Source of the DNA: Polytrichum commune
Taxonomy: Eukaryota; Streptophyta; Polytrichopsida; Polytrichales; Polytrichaceae
Length of the DNA stretch: 64,000 nt
Reading direction: 5' to 3'
Assembly (NCBI GenBank): GCA_950295325.1
Contig: OX485803.1
Coordinates: 75,777,554 to 75,841,553, forward strand
A model generated the notes under the pieces. The model ran no database searches, had not been told where the DNA came from, and worked only from the letters and a program-made list of their open reading frames with translations. Both the position numbers and the translations under genes were made by a program. How positions within the stretch are numbered: the stretch's first letter is position 1; each line of letters begins with the position of its first letter. This document shows positions 22,409 through 34,702 of this stretch, in pieces.

Positions 22409-25400
22409 CTGAGAGAACGAGATCATAAAAATGAGCACACTGCATGATGGTAAAGAAGATCCTTATTCAAATGCAAACCCCTCTGGATGTTTCCCCTCTA
22501 CCAAATCATTCAATCTAACACCATCGACTTGTCGAGAAATCCTGATGAGAGTACCTCACCTTGCATTGAGATATGACTTGCGAATGTGACATAGTTCTTA
22601 TTTGTGAGCATGCTAGATGCAAATAACATCATCAAATATAGAATACAAGAAATATAAAGGCAACAGGTTGTATTTTTATAGGCTTACTCAGTTTAGAATT
22701 GGTGCATTCACAGGATCTCAATCAATCCAGAAATCAAGGGCTCACATAGGTAACCGTACCCAACCTAAGACGATAACTGCTCTCACTACTCTATTCCTTA
22801 GTGCATCTATGATTGAGTAACTAACAAAAATGGATTCATCATTCCAAGTCATGCATCAACAGAGACACCAAGTTCTTTCAAACCAAGGGGAATCCAAAAT
22901 GAAACAAACCATTAAGGTTGAGAGAAATTGACCAAATTTAAGTTGAATGTAAGACTGATTCCTCTGACATAACCACTGTCGCTCACAAGAGGCAATAAAC
23001 TGACTGGACCAAATCAACTAGCCATTTGACACTGTCCATACTACACCCTGAGCTTGGACACTAAGCTAAGACCCGCCAGCTAAGATCGGCAATACTACCA
23101 CACAGCAAGACATCAACTTCCCACATTGTAGAGTTTGAGCCATGCCTTAATCTTATCATATTGGACAAAGAAGAAACTGATTGTGAGATTTAAAAAGGGA
23201 GAGAATACAGCTCTTCTGCGCAACACACGGCAGACTTTTCATGTATAAAGTTTGTGAATTCCTTGGCCTTCATTTATTCAGTCATGACACCCCAAGTAGG
23301 CTGACAGCTGGATTAAACTTCACAATATGGATAAAACTTTGCAGTCATGACGCTTCTGTTACAAAGATTGAGCTTTTGCAAATCTCAACACTTCCCAATT
23401 GAGCAATCCTTTCAGTTAAGAGCCTCATTTAAGGTTTGAAGTTCAAAGAAATCAGGATCTAGAAGCAAAACGATTTATCAGAAAAACTATCAGACATGCA
23501 AGACACAAAGATTACAAAATCCCAGATTTTGCATTACCTTAGTCTAGTTTAGACCCCATTCATTGAACACTACTTTGAATTGTCATAGACCATAACTCAC
23601 ATGATTTCCACAATGGTCTAGAAACCAACAACAAAATCTCAAATTCAGGTTGGTACATGTTGTGCCTTGAAAACCAAGCATTAGTGGTCATGGTAGGTTA
23701 AATGCTATCCAAGCCCACCATCACATATCCCTCAAATTCAAAGAGATCATTTACAAGCCCACGCACAGAACCTAAATATAGAGATAACTACAGTAGTGGT
23801 GCTAGACTGTTACAAAGAACAGCAACTCCAGCAGCAAGTGCAAATGCATGCCATACATGTCATTGATCATCCTAACATCTGACCATGTGTTTCGTGTGTT
23901 CCAAATGTGGCTAAATTCCATAAGTATGGTTTTCATTCACAACCTGGTTGAGCAACTTCAATAACCTACTTAGAAACACAGTCTTTAGGGTTAATATTGA
24001 ATGTTTAAAGCTGTGGATAGACATCGCTGAGAGAAAATATGAAAAAATCAAAGTGCATTGATGCTTTGCAGGCATTGCCACAATAACAGTGACAACTAAC
24101 AATCTAAGCACACCGAATAACAGCTCATGTTGAGATCGCAGCAAAAAATGTCGCCAACATGTACCAACATGAAGTTAAGAGTATGACTCCACCCTTATGT
24201 TACACAAAGATGCACATATAAATGGCCATGACGCACATACAAGGCAGAGTGAGACATCCATCTGAGAGACCCTCTATGTTCAGCCAGATATCTCAAAACC
24301 TAATCACCTCGTCCAAAATCACCTAAAAAATTGAGACAACTGATGACTACTCTTGAATCACACAAGGATCACTTGTAAATTCTCATAAGTATACGAGTGT
24401 CATCACGAGCATCTTCCACCATGCGAATGACAACAAAAGTCCTAAGAAGGAAACCTAACGAGATAGAGATCGAGAGCTTTGCATCCTTCTTCCTGCCTAC
24501 TCTGTGCCTCCTCCTCTGTTGGAATATCCAGTAATCTATTTGAAGAGGAAAACTCCACATCGCTGTAAAATACTTCTCACACACAAGCAGAAGTATGAAG
24601 AGATGCAACTGACATAGGTGGTCTGTGTAACCGGATCCGTCATAATGAACTTCAGCCGCGGTGAATCATTATTAATGATACGTGGGAGTAAGAAACTGCC
24701 ACTGAAAACAGATTCACAGAGAGATCGAAATTATGTGCACAGTTTGCTACAACGAAATGTGACAGAATCCTCCGAGTTCCAGAACGCCTCTCTGACAGCG
24801 TTGACCAGGAAAGTCGAAAAAACTTGTGGTGTTCCGTGGTCAGTGATTTCAAAACAGCCACAACAACAAGAAATCCCCCTGCAGATTTGTGCCCAAGTAA
24901 CTACACATTGGAGGGTAAAATTCTGCCGTTGAGTTCCGCACTCCCAGCTCACTGAAGGCTTGGCTAAAGCTGAGGTACCCCAACCCAGACCCTAAGGCTC
25001 ATATAGCCGAACCGCCTCTCATCCTTCAGCCGAAGTCTAAACGTGTCCCACAACCGAGCAGAGCCGATGATAAAAACAACAGCAATACTGAAACCAATCC
25101 AAGCTAACAAAAAAACCTGTCGACATTCAAGCTCTGACCATGTCAACGATCGCCAAAGTTCAAGTTTATTCTGCAATAAACAGCAAAATTAACCACCTGC
25201 ACCAAGAAGACTCACTGAACATGACAGCTCAAGATTCACAGTGGCTCGCTGGATGCAGAGAGGCTAAGTTTATTCTAAAGCGTCTGCAGGTATCAAATCC
25301 GAGCAAGCCTGCCACTAACCAATGCGCGGTCGGTGCAGTGCCTAGTATCGCCACCAAGAAAAAATTGAACAAAAATAAAAGAAAACTCATCGACACTCAC

Positions 25401-26230
25401 GACCTAACATATACAAAAGGCCAAGTTACACCTCACTCCCACGAAAACTAAATTGAAAGAAAGGCAGGCAAGTAAACAAGCCCACACTGATACTGAAATT
25501 GCTCACAGTTTCAACATAACCCTACAACCTGCTCCACCTCAACAGGTGGAACACCAGTCACGGATTCCACTAACAGATTCCTCCCTCAGAATGCAAGCCT
25601 TCCACCCATCCCATCACAGTTCCAGAATCTCTCAAAGTGCATCCCACCAAACCCATCCCACACAGGCAAATGCAGAATACCAAACTCCACACATGGATGT
25701 CCACCAACTAACTCCACAAACGACCTGATGAACTTCGTAACCAAATTAGCCCCATTCCTGAAACTTCACTCGACCCAAACCCAAAGCCAGCAATACACCC
25801 ACCTCCTTGAACCAAAACTCGGTGCAGAAATCGAGAGCAGAACTCCAAGCTCCACCAACGTAGAAGGTCACTCGGAATGCCCGCTTCCTGTCCAAGCCTC
25901 AACCTGAGACTCCTCTAAAACTCATCTGCTTCCGAACTCCACCTCACCCAGCAGGGAAACTTTCGTAGACCCAAACTCATCCACGACTGCACACAGGATG
26001 CACAGGGCCAGAATTCTTCACCCGCATCTTGTTTACGCTCCACTCGACTCGACTGTACCCGTAAAGCCTAACCCAAAGCCTCAAAGTCCACCTGCAAACA
26101 ACATCAACAAAGAAGCGCCCATGCCTCGGAGAACCCAAACTCAGCTCACACGGCACCAAATCGAGCGAGTCTACGCTCCCCGCGCACAGGATCTCTTGAA
26201 GACTGCACCGATCCGTCCCTAGTGTCGAAA
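22409..26230. other. PERK upstream region, probable leader intron(s) and promoter
   Basis: Free of the transposon families seen elsewhere in the window. From about 24,600 to 26,500 the sequence becomes richer in G+C and CpG, which would suit the start of a transcript running leftward into PERK, but no TSS or splice site could be fixed. Short open frames on both strands have no recognisable product. Confidence 0.35.
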
Positions 26231-27240
26231 TGCGCACGATTCAGGGCGCCCGCGGCATGGGAATGGACCAACATTTTCTGGTGTTGGAGAGACAAAGGCG
26301 GCGCCTGGGTGAGGCCAGCCTTGCTTGCCTCGCCACAGCAGCAGCGGGGAAGACGAAGGCGAACCCCTGGGCAGCGGGCAGCGGGCAGGTCGTGGAGTAA
26401 TAAGAGAAGTTGCCTGGCGAGAAGGACACAGGGGCCGGGGGCAGCGGGCAGGGGTGGAAATAATAATACAGGAGGGGGTGTGTTGACTGGGCGTAGGTTC
26501 GAACCTTGGGTTTGGTAGCACGTGTATTAGTCTACCCGAGGTTAGAGCTATAGGGGGCCCTCTTTCACGCGGCTTATAAAGTTATAAGGCCCTAATTTCC
26601 TAAACCTTTGCCGGCAGAGTGAAAAGTACCATTGGCAGCTGTTGACAGTCAGTAAGTATTCTAGTCTGGAATGCCCATACGTTAAGAAGGGGGTGCTTGC
26701 ATGGATGCCCCAACCGTACCCGCGTTCCCGTCCCGTTCCCATCATGCAATTGTCGGGGACTATGTTGAGAACTAGTCACCGACCCACCACTTTTCACACT
26801 ATTACAGCCGGAGATGCCAACATATGCTGCCAAAAATGGTCGGAATTGTCAACCCCCACCCAAGGTAGGAACGACCAGTTGTGAGGTATAGTGGTGCAAC
26901 CACCACCAAGTCATGATCAGGTCCCCACTGGAAATCTACATGGTGTTGTCATTTCGGTCAGGCTAGGATTGAATTTCGATCGAGCCATAATCAACAATGC
27001 CATGACACATGTCCTTGTGATGAGTGTTGAAGTGAGGAGGAACGAGCAGTCGTGGCTAACTTTAGACATTGGTAATATGTTCGGGCCAACTTTTGGTTTC
27101 AAAAATCTGCAGTAATTTCAATTTAGGGAACGAAATTACTGTAAAATTTGTTGTCCTCCTGATAGTTATCTTCTTGCATGGGGAAAATTTGCATCCCCTT
27201 ATATTTCACCAGATCTAGTGCACAATCTCTTATGTGATTG
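26231..27240. other. CpG-rich patch then intergenic sequence
   Basis: 26,240-26,470 is distinctly G+C-rich with many CpG (GCGCCCGCGGC, GGCGGCGCC). It may be the promoter of the leftward PERK transcript. The rest up to 27,240 contains no recognised feature. Confidence 0.35.
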
Positions 27241-27346
27241 GTCATGGGTACCTCAACTCTAGATGGCAATAGTGTTCCAATTCCAACCAATTATGTTGAC
27301 AACTTTCGGTTTTGTTTATTAATTTGAAGTATGCTCTCTAAATTCA

Positions 27347-28142
27347 TGTCACGTTCCTCTTTCACACAAGAATAATATGAGCATGTGCACATGAGACACA
27401 TGTATTGAGAACTTTCAAAATTTGTACATTACAACTTTATAACTTAATCACAATATGTGATTGCTATGAGCTTGAACCACCCGACCATAGGAGTGACAAA
27501 AGATGATACTCTCTCCTCCCCTGAGCTCTCTCTTAAACCCCAAAGGCACTTCTAGTCTTATCCATTTCTATCCATAGTATCTAAGACTTTGTATTTTTAG
27601 ATATATACCTTATTTCTAAATTTAGACTATAGCTTCCTTGTCTATATACATAGATATTTTCACCTTGTGATTTTTCCTTATCTTTTAGCTCAATCACAAT
27701 CCTCTAACTGGAACTGTCTAATTCCAACTTTATGCACTCATCCATTATTCTAGCTGGAACTGTTTAATTCCAACTAGATTCATTCATCCATTCTTATAGT
27801 TGGAACTATCTAATTCCAACTATATTATTCATTGAGAGTTGTCTGGCTCCGATGAATACTATCCATCCATTTGGAGTTGTCTAACTCCGATTCGTACCTT
27901 CTAGTCGGAGTTCTCTAACTCCAACACAAAGATCTTCTAGTGGGAGGTGTCTAACTCCTAGTTGGGGTTGTCTAACTCTAGCCCTCGTGCACTATTCTCT
28001 CTTGGGTTGTTTGACCTAATTATTTCTTTGGAGTTGTTTGACTCCAAGCATCATATGTTCACATGCTAAGTACAACCAAACACGGTTAGTCATTCTTTCT
28101 TGCATAATCCAACATCAACTCTTTTAATATGGGTATATCACA
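27347..28142. mobile_element. Solo LTR (796 bp) inserted in an ACCGGTT-rich repeat
   Basis: Starts TGTCACG and ends ATATCACA (TG...CA termini), flanked by ATTCA (27,342-27,346) and ATTCC (28,143-28,147). The host repeat has ATTCC at this site in another copy (near 190). The host sequence (27,250-27,346) resumes at 28,143 with CCTCTAAAATAATTGGTAG. No internal retrotransposon genes are present, so this is an LTR left after recombination. It shares a body with the LTR at 31,932-32,685, including GACCATAGGAG and the hairpin array. Confidence 0.8.
27708..28048. repeat. Hairpin array 1: about ten short inverted repeats inside the LTR
   Basis: About ten units, spaced roughly 25-50 bp, each a 5-7 bp stem around a short loop centred on GTCT or GTTT. 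Examples are GGAACTGTCTAATTCC (27,710), GGAGTTGTCTAACTCC (27,873) and TTGGAGTTGTTTGACTCCAA (28,029). Stem bases vary between units while mostly remaining complementary. Confidence 0.85.
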
Positions 28143-28565
28143 ATTCCTCTAAAATAATTGGTAGATTTCCTAAAGCCTCGAACTTCAACTAGTTGTTTCT
28201 CAAACTCAACCGGTTCATCTATAACTACACTAAATAGGATATTCAATGTTAGATACACTAAATACAAACACATACAATAAATACCAATAACCCTATGAAA
28301 GTAAGTAACATTAAATATAAACTCAAACACTAAATATCAACTATGGTAATATGTGGAAGTTACATGTTTGAAATTAGTGTTAGTAAGGATATGGGAAAAA
28401 ATATCAAAAAAATAATTAAAAGGAGAATTTTAGCATATCTTCTAACACTAAATGTCAAAATATTGAAAATTAGTGTTGAGGAGGGTAGGGTGGTAACAAC
28501 ATTAAATATAATCAAACACTAAATATCCTACTTAGTGTAGTGCTTGGTTCTCCATGTTCATTGGT
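28143..28565 (+). repeat. ACCGGTT-rich repeat, right part, split by a MITE
   Basis: Continuation of the repeat interrupted by the LTR. CTCAAACTCAACCGGTTCAT is followed by CTATAACTA and then the MITE 28,226-28,539, after which TGCTTGGTTCTCCATGTTCA resumes the family sequence. This matches uninterrupted copies near 90-120. Confidence 0.7.
28226..28539. mobile_element. MITE family B (TACACTAAATAGGATATT), copy 1
   Basis: Ends are TACACTAAATAGGATATTCA and the complement of TACACTAAGTAGGATATTTA, 314 bp including TA at each side. The host repeat without insertion reads AACTAG at this point, which supports a TA target duplication. The body is inverted relative to copy 2 at 28,973 and shares TATGGTAATATGTGGAAGTT. 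Confidence 0.85.
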
Positions 28566-28972
28566 ACATGGGTCTTAGAAGGTTATTTTTTCCGACCAAC
28601 CCACTTCTCTTAGAATACGAAACACACGATTAGTACGAGATGATAGTTAGCAAATTCAAATTGAGGCCACAGCCACTTTTCTCATGCTTTGTAGAGCCCA
28701 CATGAATATCTAATTAGTAACAAAGTGAAGATTCTCATGCCCCCTAAATGGTTATGTAGGTCCCCCCCCCCCAAGTATGTTGACTATTGACCCTACAATG
28801 AATATCATATTTTGAGCACCCAATCCCAATTTCTTTTTAAACACATGTTTTTTTAGTACCTGTTCTTATACCTACACCAAGCCCCATACCACTCAAATCT
28901 AGGTGTCCGATTGAGGTAAGTAACCGACTTAGGTGCATCTACCTTATCTCTTTCAATTTCACTACACTAAAA

Positions 28973-29283
28973 AGGATACTTCGTGTTTGATTACATTTAA
29001 TGTTGTTGTCATCCTACCCTACTCAACACTAATTTTCAATTCCTCGATAATTAGTGTTAGACATGAATGTGCCACTACCTTCCCTACTACCACCTCCATT
29101 CATTGTTTTTTTTTGTTTTTTTTCATATCCTTACTAACGCTAAATTCAAACATGTAACTTCCACATATTACCATAGTTGATGTTTGAGTTTATATTTAAT
29201 GTTATCAACTTCATAAGGTTATTGGCACTTAGTGGATGCATTCGTATTCAGTATATCAAACACTAAATATCCTTTTTAGTGTA
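28973..29283. mobile_element. MITE family B, copy 2, inverted
   Basis: Ends TACACTAAAAAGGATACTTC and the complement of TACACTAAAAAGGATATTTA. 311 bp including TA. It is the reverse-orientation relative of 28,226-28,539, 434 bp away. Confidence 0.85.
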
Positions 29284-29664
29284 GTAGAAACCTTGTGTCC
29301 TAGTGACGGACATGTGAGTGTGCACACAACATGCAATGACATCTACCAATTTATGGGATTTAGTTGCATAAAATCTTTATGACTTCTTGTGACATATCCG
29401 TGTCACTACTTCCCATATAGCAACATTGAGCAACATATATTTGTCATTATTCGGTAATAAGCCTCTTGAGTGCTTTGTGTCTCCGAAAATTCAGCTGACT
29501 ACACAGTGACAAATACATGGATATGTGTTCTTTTCCCATCTTACCCCACTTCACTTCGATACATGTTTTACATGCATTAATATGTGCAAAATAGGTTGCC
29601 TTCACAAATAGATTGCCTCTTTACCCATGAGAATTACATTGGGTCAAAATCATATCACCAATGA

Positions 29665-29875
29665 TCGGGGAGAACCGGTAGTTGGTTACAAATGAACCGG
29701 TTGAGTTTGAGAAATAACCCGTTGAAGATCAAGACTGCAGAAAATTACCGATCGTTTTAGAGGATTTTATAGAATATACCCGATTTAATAAAGGAAAACC
29801 GGAGAATGTCAACATGTAACCGGTTGGACTTGCAAACACTAGGATCTCAACCGATTATGCCCAAAAATATCCTTG
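29665..29875 (-). repeat. ACCGGTT-rich repeat, near full-length copy
   Basis: On the minus strand it runs from ATTTTTGGGCATAATCGGTT, through AAGTCCAACCGGTTACATGT and CTCAAACTCAACCGGTTCAT, to ACCGGTTCTCCCCG. This is the best guide to the unit (about 210 bp) and its short inverted ends (GGGGAGA / TCTCCCC). Confidence 0.7.
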
Positions 29876-31815
29876 GTCACTGCATATCACCCAAAACATT
29901 AACTTGTTTGTTCATCCATGTAGCAATCACAATTAAAACAACAAACAAATAAATAAATAAAACAATTTGTTTGTTACTATCATGGTAAATCTTCAAAATA
30001 TTGTGGAATGTCAATAAATGAGCGTGGGGCAACCTATTGCATATGTTTATGTAGTTTGATTCACTTTAGTTGGGTCCCACTACATGGAATTTGGTTCCTC
30101 TTGTGTCAAGTCTATTAAATTTTACATTGTTTTAGGGATAAGGGTTGATTTTGGGTCCAAGTCCAAGAAACTTGGGGTCCAAAATACAGCGAGAGGAAAT
30201 TATCGCATATGAGTATATCTCTTAGTCATACATCCAACTTAAAAGCCTAAAACATCATCCAACCATAATTAGTTGTAGAACCCCAAATTATTGTCAAGTC
30301 ATTTGCGATGAATCAACTACAAACATGTTGGGGTCAAGTTTGTTTGTCGGATGGATGAGGGGTTGTCCTAGCATAGTTTATGTCACTAGTCTTGAATGCA
30401 CGATCTAAATATAGCTATGTTAGAAATGGCAAAGCATATCACCTCAAGGATCCCATACGGGAAAATGTTCACATTCCACCAATAAACACATATTCAATCT
30501 TTTAATGTTCCAATGTTTCTGTGTTCTAGAGTTCAACATAATCTATAGGGATTTGATTGTTTTTCAAAAGTTGGATGCTCAAAATTTGTACATTTATATG
30601 AGCATTTGTATGAAAATGATATTTTATTGTAACAAAAATGCAATTGCAGGTGGCAAGATTTGGGCTTGCATCTCTTTCCTCCCAAATTTATTTCAACTAT
30701 GCTATCCACATATTCTTAAGGGAGACGAGGGAAATTTCACACTTTTTATATAACCATAAAGAGCAAGGCGGGAGTGGATTTTGATGTTCCCTGTTGGGGA
30801 TCATCATGGCCACGCCCATCTTGTTCTATGTCACTGAGACCCTCCATGCAACAAAATGGGAACATTGATCTACCATGTACACATATCTTGATCATGAAAC
30901 ATTTGTGCAATGTAATATTGTAACACTAAAACACTGAAAGACCGAAACATTGGAAATTACAACGGGTACTGTACCCATGCGCAGTTCCCAAGGTGACAAC
31001 TTTGGCATAGCCCGACACGGCCATAATTTGCTCATGAATTTAAGACTAGCGACGGAAACTATGTTAAGGAGAGGTTGTATGCAATAATTTACTCTCACCT
31101 CCAAACACACCTTAAATGGACCTTACTTGCAAACTCAAGCTTGGTTTCTCCAACTAAGAGGAGTATGTTCTTGAGTGATAATCATTAAGACTTGGTGGGA
31201 AAAAGATGCCTTGTTATTGCCACTCCAATTTTACGTACCTTGAACCTAAACCCTAGTAAAAACCTCTTGGGTTTGTAATCTTGATATTGACCAATAAGAT
31301 TGCTTGATTTTGAAATTTCTTTGGTCTTGAACCCTAGTGTAAACCCACCCTTGGTTATAACATTTTTGATGCGTGAACACGTGACTAACCCTTACCGGTG
31401 GAACAAGAAGTGGTTGAAGGGGCAAGGTAGATGTGCCAAATTCCAACACAACAATAATATATGGACACCTACATTTGAATGGTATGTGGTTAGGTGTGGG
31501 CTTAAGAATGGACACCATAAAGACTTGTGTTCTAAAGAGATTGGACTACATACTCAAAATACACTAATCATTATGGGTTTAGTAGTCTACTTAATTTGAG
31601 GGGGCAACCTATGTGTCCAGTTAATGAGCATGAGAATCTTCACTTTGGTTATGCATAAGATATTCATATGAGCTCCAAACATGATGTGGCAAATGGCTAC
31701 GAGTGAGATTTGAATTTCCTTATCATCTCTCACTAATTGTGTATTGCATGTCGTACAAGAAGTGGGTGCAAAGAAAAACATGTCCATATAATACATGTCT
31801 ACCTTATATGAGACT
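29876..31815. other. Intergenic tract, nothing recognised
   Basis: AT-rich with scattered short open frames and no recognisable gene, RNA or repeat family. The segment near 31,480 (GAATGGTATGTGGTTAGGTG) recurs near 41,080, a minor dispersed repeat. Confidence 0.45.
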
Positions 31816-31931
31816 CCACTAAGGATCCAACCACACATCCCAGTTAAGGCTTCGATAAGAGTAAGTAACCACTCAAATTAATTATATTGTTCCCGCACTG
31901 TCCAATTCAAAAAAATAGCTAATGTAGGAGG

Positions 31932-32685
31932 TGTTACACACCTCTCCCCGGTTGGCAATTGGTTTCACAACAACAATCTCTCAGAGTAAGGAGTTGAAGA
32001 AAATATAATTTTTTTTGTGAGACCACTAAGTACAATCCAAGACCAAGTAAGTTTTGGTCAAAGAAGCTCTACCACCTGACCATAGGAGAGAGAGCTAACA
32101 ACCAAAAAGCCCCTCTATCCTCCCCCGAGCTTCCTCTTATGCCAAAGGCACTACTTTCACTTTCTATCTTTACATATAGTAAAAGTATTCTATTCATAGC
32201 TCTATCTTTTAATTCTACTATGAATCTTCTATCTTTGGTTCTTCTCAAACCTTCTTCAAGTTGGAACTGTCTAACTCCAACTTAGTTTATCCATTCTATC
32301 TTCTAGTTGGAACTGTCTAATTCCAACTAGTTCATCCATTCATTCTTTTAGTTGGAACTGTCTAATTCCAACTAGCTTTATCTATTCATTGAGAGTTGTC
32401 TAACTCCAATGAATAACATTCATCTTCCAAATATGGAGTGGTCTAACTCCCGTGCACCTCATCGAGAGTTGTCTAACTCACGTGCACATGTTCTCAATTG
32501 GAATAGTCTAGTTCCAATGCACTAAATGCGGAGCTGTCTAACTCCAGTGCACATGTTGTCAATATGGAGTTGTCTTACTCCTATTCATTCATCTTCAACT
32601 GAGAGTTGTCTAGCTCTCATCTTTCTTTGCTTACACACTGGCACATGTAGTTAGAATATTCCTTAATAATTCTAGTTACATTACA
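31932..32685. mobile_element. Solo LTR (754 bp) with perfect 5-bp target duplication
   Basis: Starts TGTTACACACCTC and ends GTTACATTACA. It is flanked by GGAGG at 31,927-31,931 and 32,686-32,690. The host family C copy at 33.9 kb carries the uninterrupted site (AGAAGGTAGCTAACC). TG...CA termini with a 5-bp duplication identify an LTR. It is the same family as 27,347-28,142. Confidence 0.9.
32262..32620. repeat. Hairpin array 2: about ten short inverted repeats inside the LTR
   Basis: Same arrangement as array 1. The first three units are of TTGGAACTGTCTAATTCCAA type, followed by GGAG(T/C)TGTCTAACTCC and GAGAGTTGTCTAGCTCTC types. The order of unit types is similar in both LTRs. Confidence 0.85.
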
Positions 32686-33352
32686 GGAGGTAGCTAACTT
32701 ATATGAAAGTTAATCTATCTCATGGCTACACCACCTAGTTAAAATTAAGGATTACATAAAAATGATCAAACTAGAAGTTAGCTAACTTTGGGATCTTGCT
32801 TTTGTGAAGAAATCTTAACTCACTCATGCCCCTAATGCTTAACTAACTTTTAGAATGAGCATCCCAAGTTTTGACTTGAATGCCCGTTTTTTATTTTCCC
32901 TATCTCTTCTCCGTTCTACTACAAGATGGACTACACTACTTCTTACATTGCCCTAAACTAGCATATATATTAAAACAATAGATGAGTATTTTAATCGTAT
33001 ATTTTATAAAAATATCATTTTCAGTGTCCAACTTCGTATACATTTTATTTGTTATGTTATTTTTGTATTTTAATCACATTGAAACACAAATGGTGTGGGT
33101 CACAAAATTATAATGTATCATAATTATTATCATGTTCAAAAGTTGGGCAAGTTGAGCAAAGTTTTGGTCGGACAACCTAAAATCCTCTCATTATTTGGTC
33201 AACATTTGGTTTGTGGTAACTTGGATGTGCGGCTAAGTAATCAATTACCTAGCTTACAGCTTAATTGATTTAACTAACTCATATTGTAAGTTGACTCTCC
33301 TAATTGGAGTGGTTACTTACTCTAACCGGAACCTTAACCAAGATGTGCAGCT

Positions 33353-33896
33353 GGACCCTTAACTAGGTGGTGCGGCTTGACCCTAAGTAGGAGTAGAGTC
33401 CTCTTGAAATGTTAAGTTACCCCGCTCCCATGGAAGGTTATGCTCATCTTACTCAATGACCTAATGTATTAGATCTTATGTGGTCACTCTTCTTAATTGA
33501 GCGCCTACTATTTGAGTGGTATATCATCATCTCCCTTAGTAGTATACCATGCCTCCCCTTTTGTTGTTTGTCACACAAGGGCATGCATATTGTATCTTGG
33601 TCGTCCTTGAGCAGAAATTCACAAAGTATCATAAACTATAGTAAAGGCCCGTAAGTCAATCACGCCAAGCATGATGATAATTCTAAAATTAGGGTTTGAT
33701 GTACAAATGCATTTCTCACACATTCAAAAGTACCAGAATTTATTAGTGCTATTCAAACCAAATTTTCAAGTACCGTAGCATATCTGACTTGCCATTTGGT
33801 TCCACACTATTCTTTGAAATTAATTGCCACATGTTTGGACCCTACAAATTCCCATGTGAAAATTATGTTTTATCGCCCAAATACGGTAATGCTTTT
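33353..33896. other. Intergenic tract between two family C elements
   Basis: Begins with a second copy of the family C end (AACTAGGTGGTGCGGCTTGA near 33,362). Beyond that nothing is recognised. Confidence 0.4.
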
Positions 33897-34702
33897 AGGG
33901 TCCAACCGCACTTCCCAATTAAGGTTCGAGTCAAAGTAAGTAACCACTCAAATTAGTTATATTGTGTTTGCATTGTCTAGTTAAGAGAGTTAGCTAACAT
34001 AGAAGGTAGCTAACCTATACGAGAGCTAATCTATCTCACAGGTGCATCGCCTAGTTAAAACGAAGTTAGCTAACTTTTGGGACTTTACTTTTGTGAAAAA
34101 AAATCTTAACTTGTTCATACCCCTAATGCTAACTTACTTTCTCAAATGAGTAGCCCGAGTTTATTTCTTGATTGCATGCCTTTCATTGTCTCCGTCTCTT
34201 CTCCATTCCACTACGAGGTGGACCACACTATTTTTAACACCATCTTAAATTAGCATGTGTGTATAATTACATAAACAATATTTTCATTATATGATCATAT
34301 TCAATTTCAGTGTCCAACTTTAGATTTTTATATTAGATTTTAATTATACTATTTGATTTGATTTGAATCACAATGAAACAAAGATGGTGTGATCCATGAT
34401 ATTATAATGTACCATAATCATTGTCATGTTCAAAACTTGAGCAAGTTGAGAAAAACTTTGGTCGGTCAACCTTAACTCCTTTCTTAAATTGGTCAACCTT
34501 TGGTTAGTGGTAACCAATATGTATGGCCATTTGATCGGTTAGCTAGTGTATGACTTGTTGATTTCACTAACTCATATTATTAGCTAATTCTCCTAACTAG
34601 GCTATGCAGCCACGATTTTAGTTGGCTAAAATTTTGGTTGGCTAATCTTCACTAACTCATAAGTTACCTAATTCTCTCAACTAGATGGTGCGGCTTGACC
34701 CT
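33897..34702. mobile_element. TIR element family C, copy 2 (806 bp)
   Basis: Left end AGGGTCCAACCGCACTTCCC, right end the complement of AGGGTCAAGCCGCACCATCT. The body aligns with copy 1 (GTAAGTAACCACTCAAATTA, then TCTTCTCC followed by a GTGGACCACACTA-type box). The right end serves as the insertion site for the poly-G element that follows. Confidence 0.75.

Larger units (their letters stand above)
31822..33352. mobile_element. TIR element family C, copy 1, split by a solo LTR
   Basis: TIRs of about 54 bp: AGGATCCAACCACACATCCC on the left and the complement of AGGGTCCAGCTGCACATCTT on the right. Both arms continue into GAGTAAGTAACCACTC. A 754-bp LTR sits inside. Without it the element is about 0.77 kb, close to copy 2. 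Interior landmarks (TTAGCTAAC, AAGTTGGGCAAGTTGAGC) are shared with copy 2. No protein remains. Confidence 0.75.

Noticed and set aside
26480-26530. Possible tRNA or SINE promoter (GGTTCGAACC)
   Set aside because: The box is a short palindrome, no A box lies at the right distance and no cloverleaf can be drawn.
27708-28048. CRISPR-like array
   Set aside because: Units are not identical direct repeats with unique spacers. They are short inverted repeats of varying stem sequence inside a plant LTR.
28226-28539. Classification of families B and F as CACTA transposons because ends read CACTA...TAGTG
   Set aside because: The flanks are always TA and no 3-bp duplication is seen. A related unoccupied repeat copy supports a TA duplication, so I left the superfamily open.
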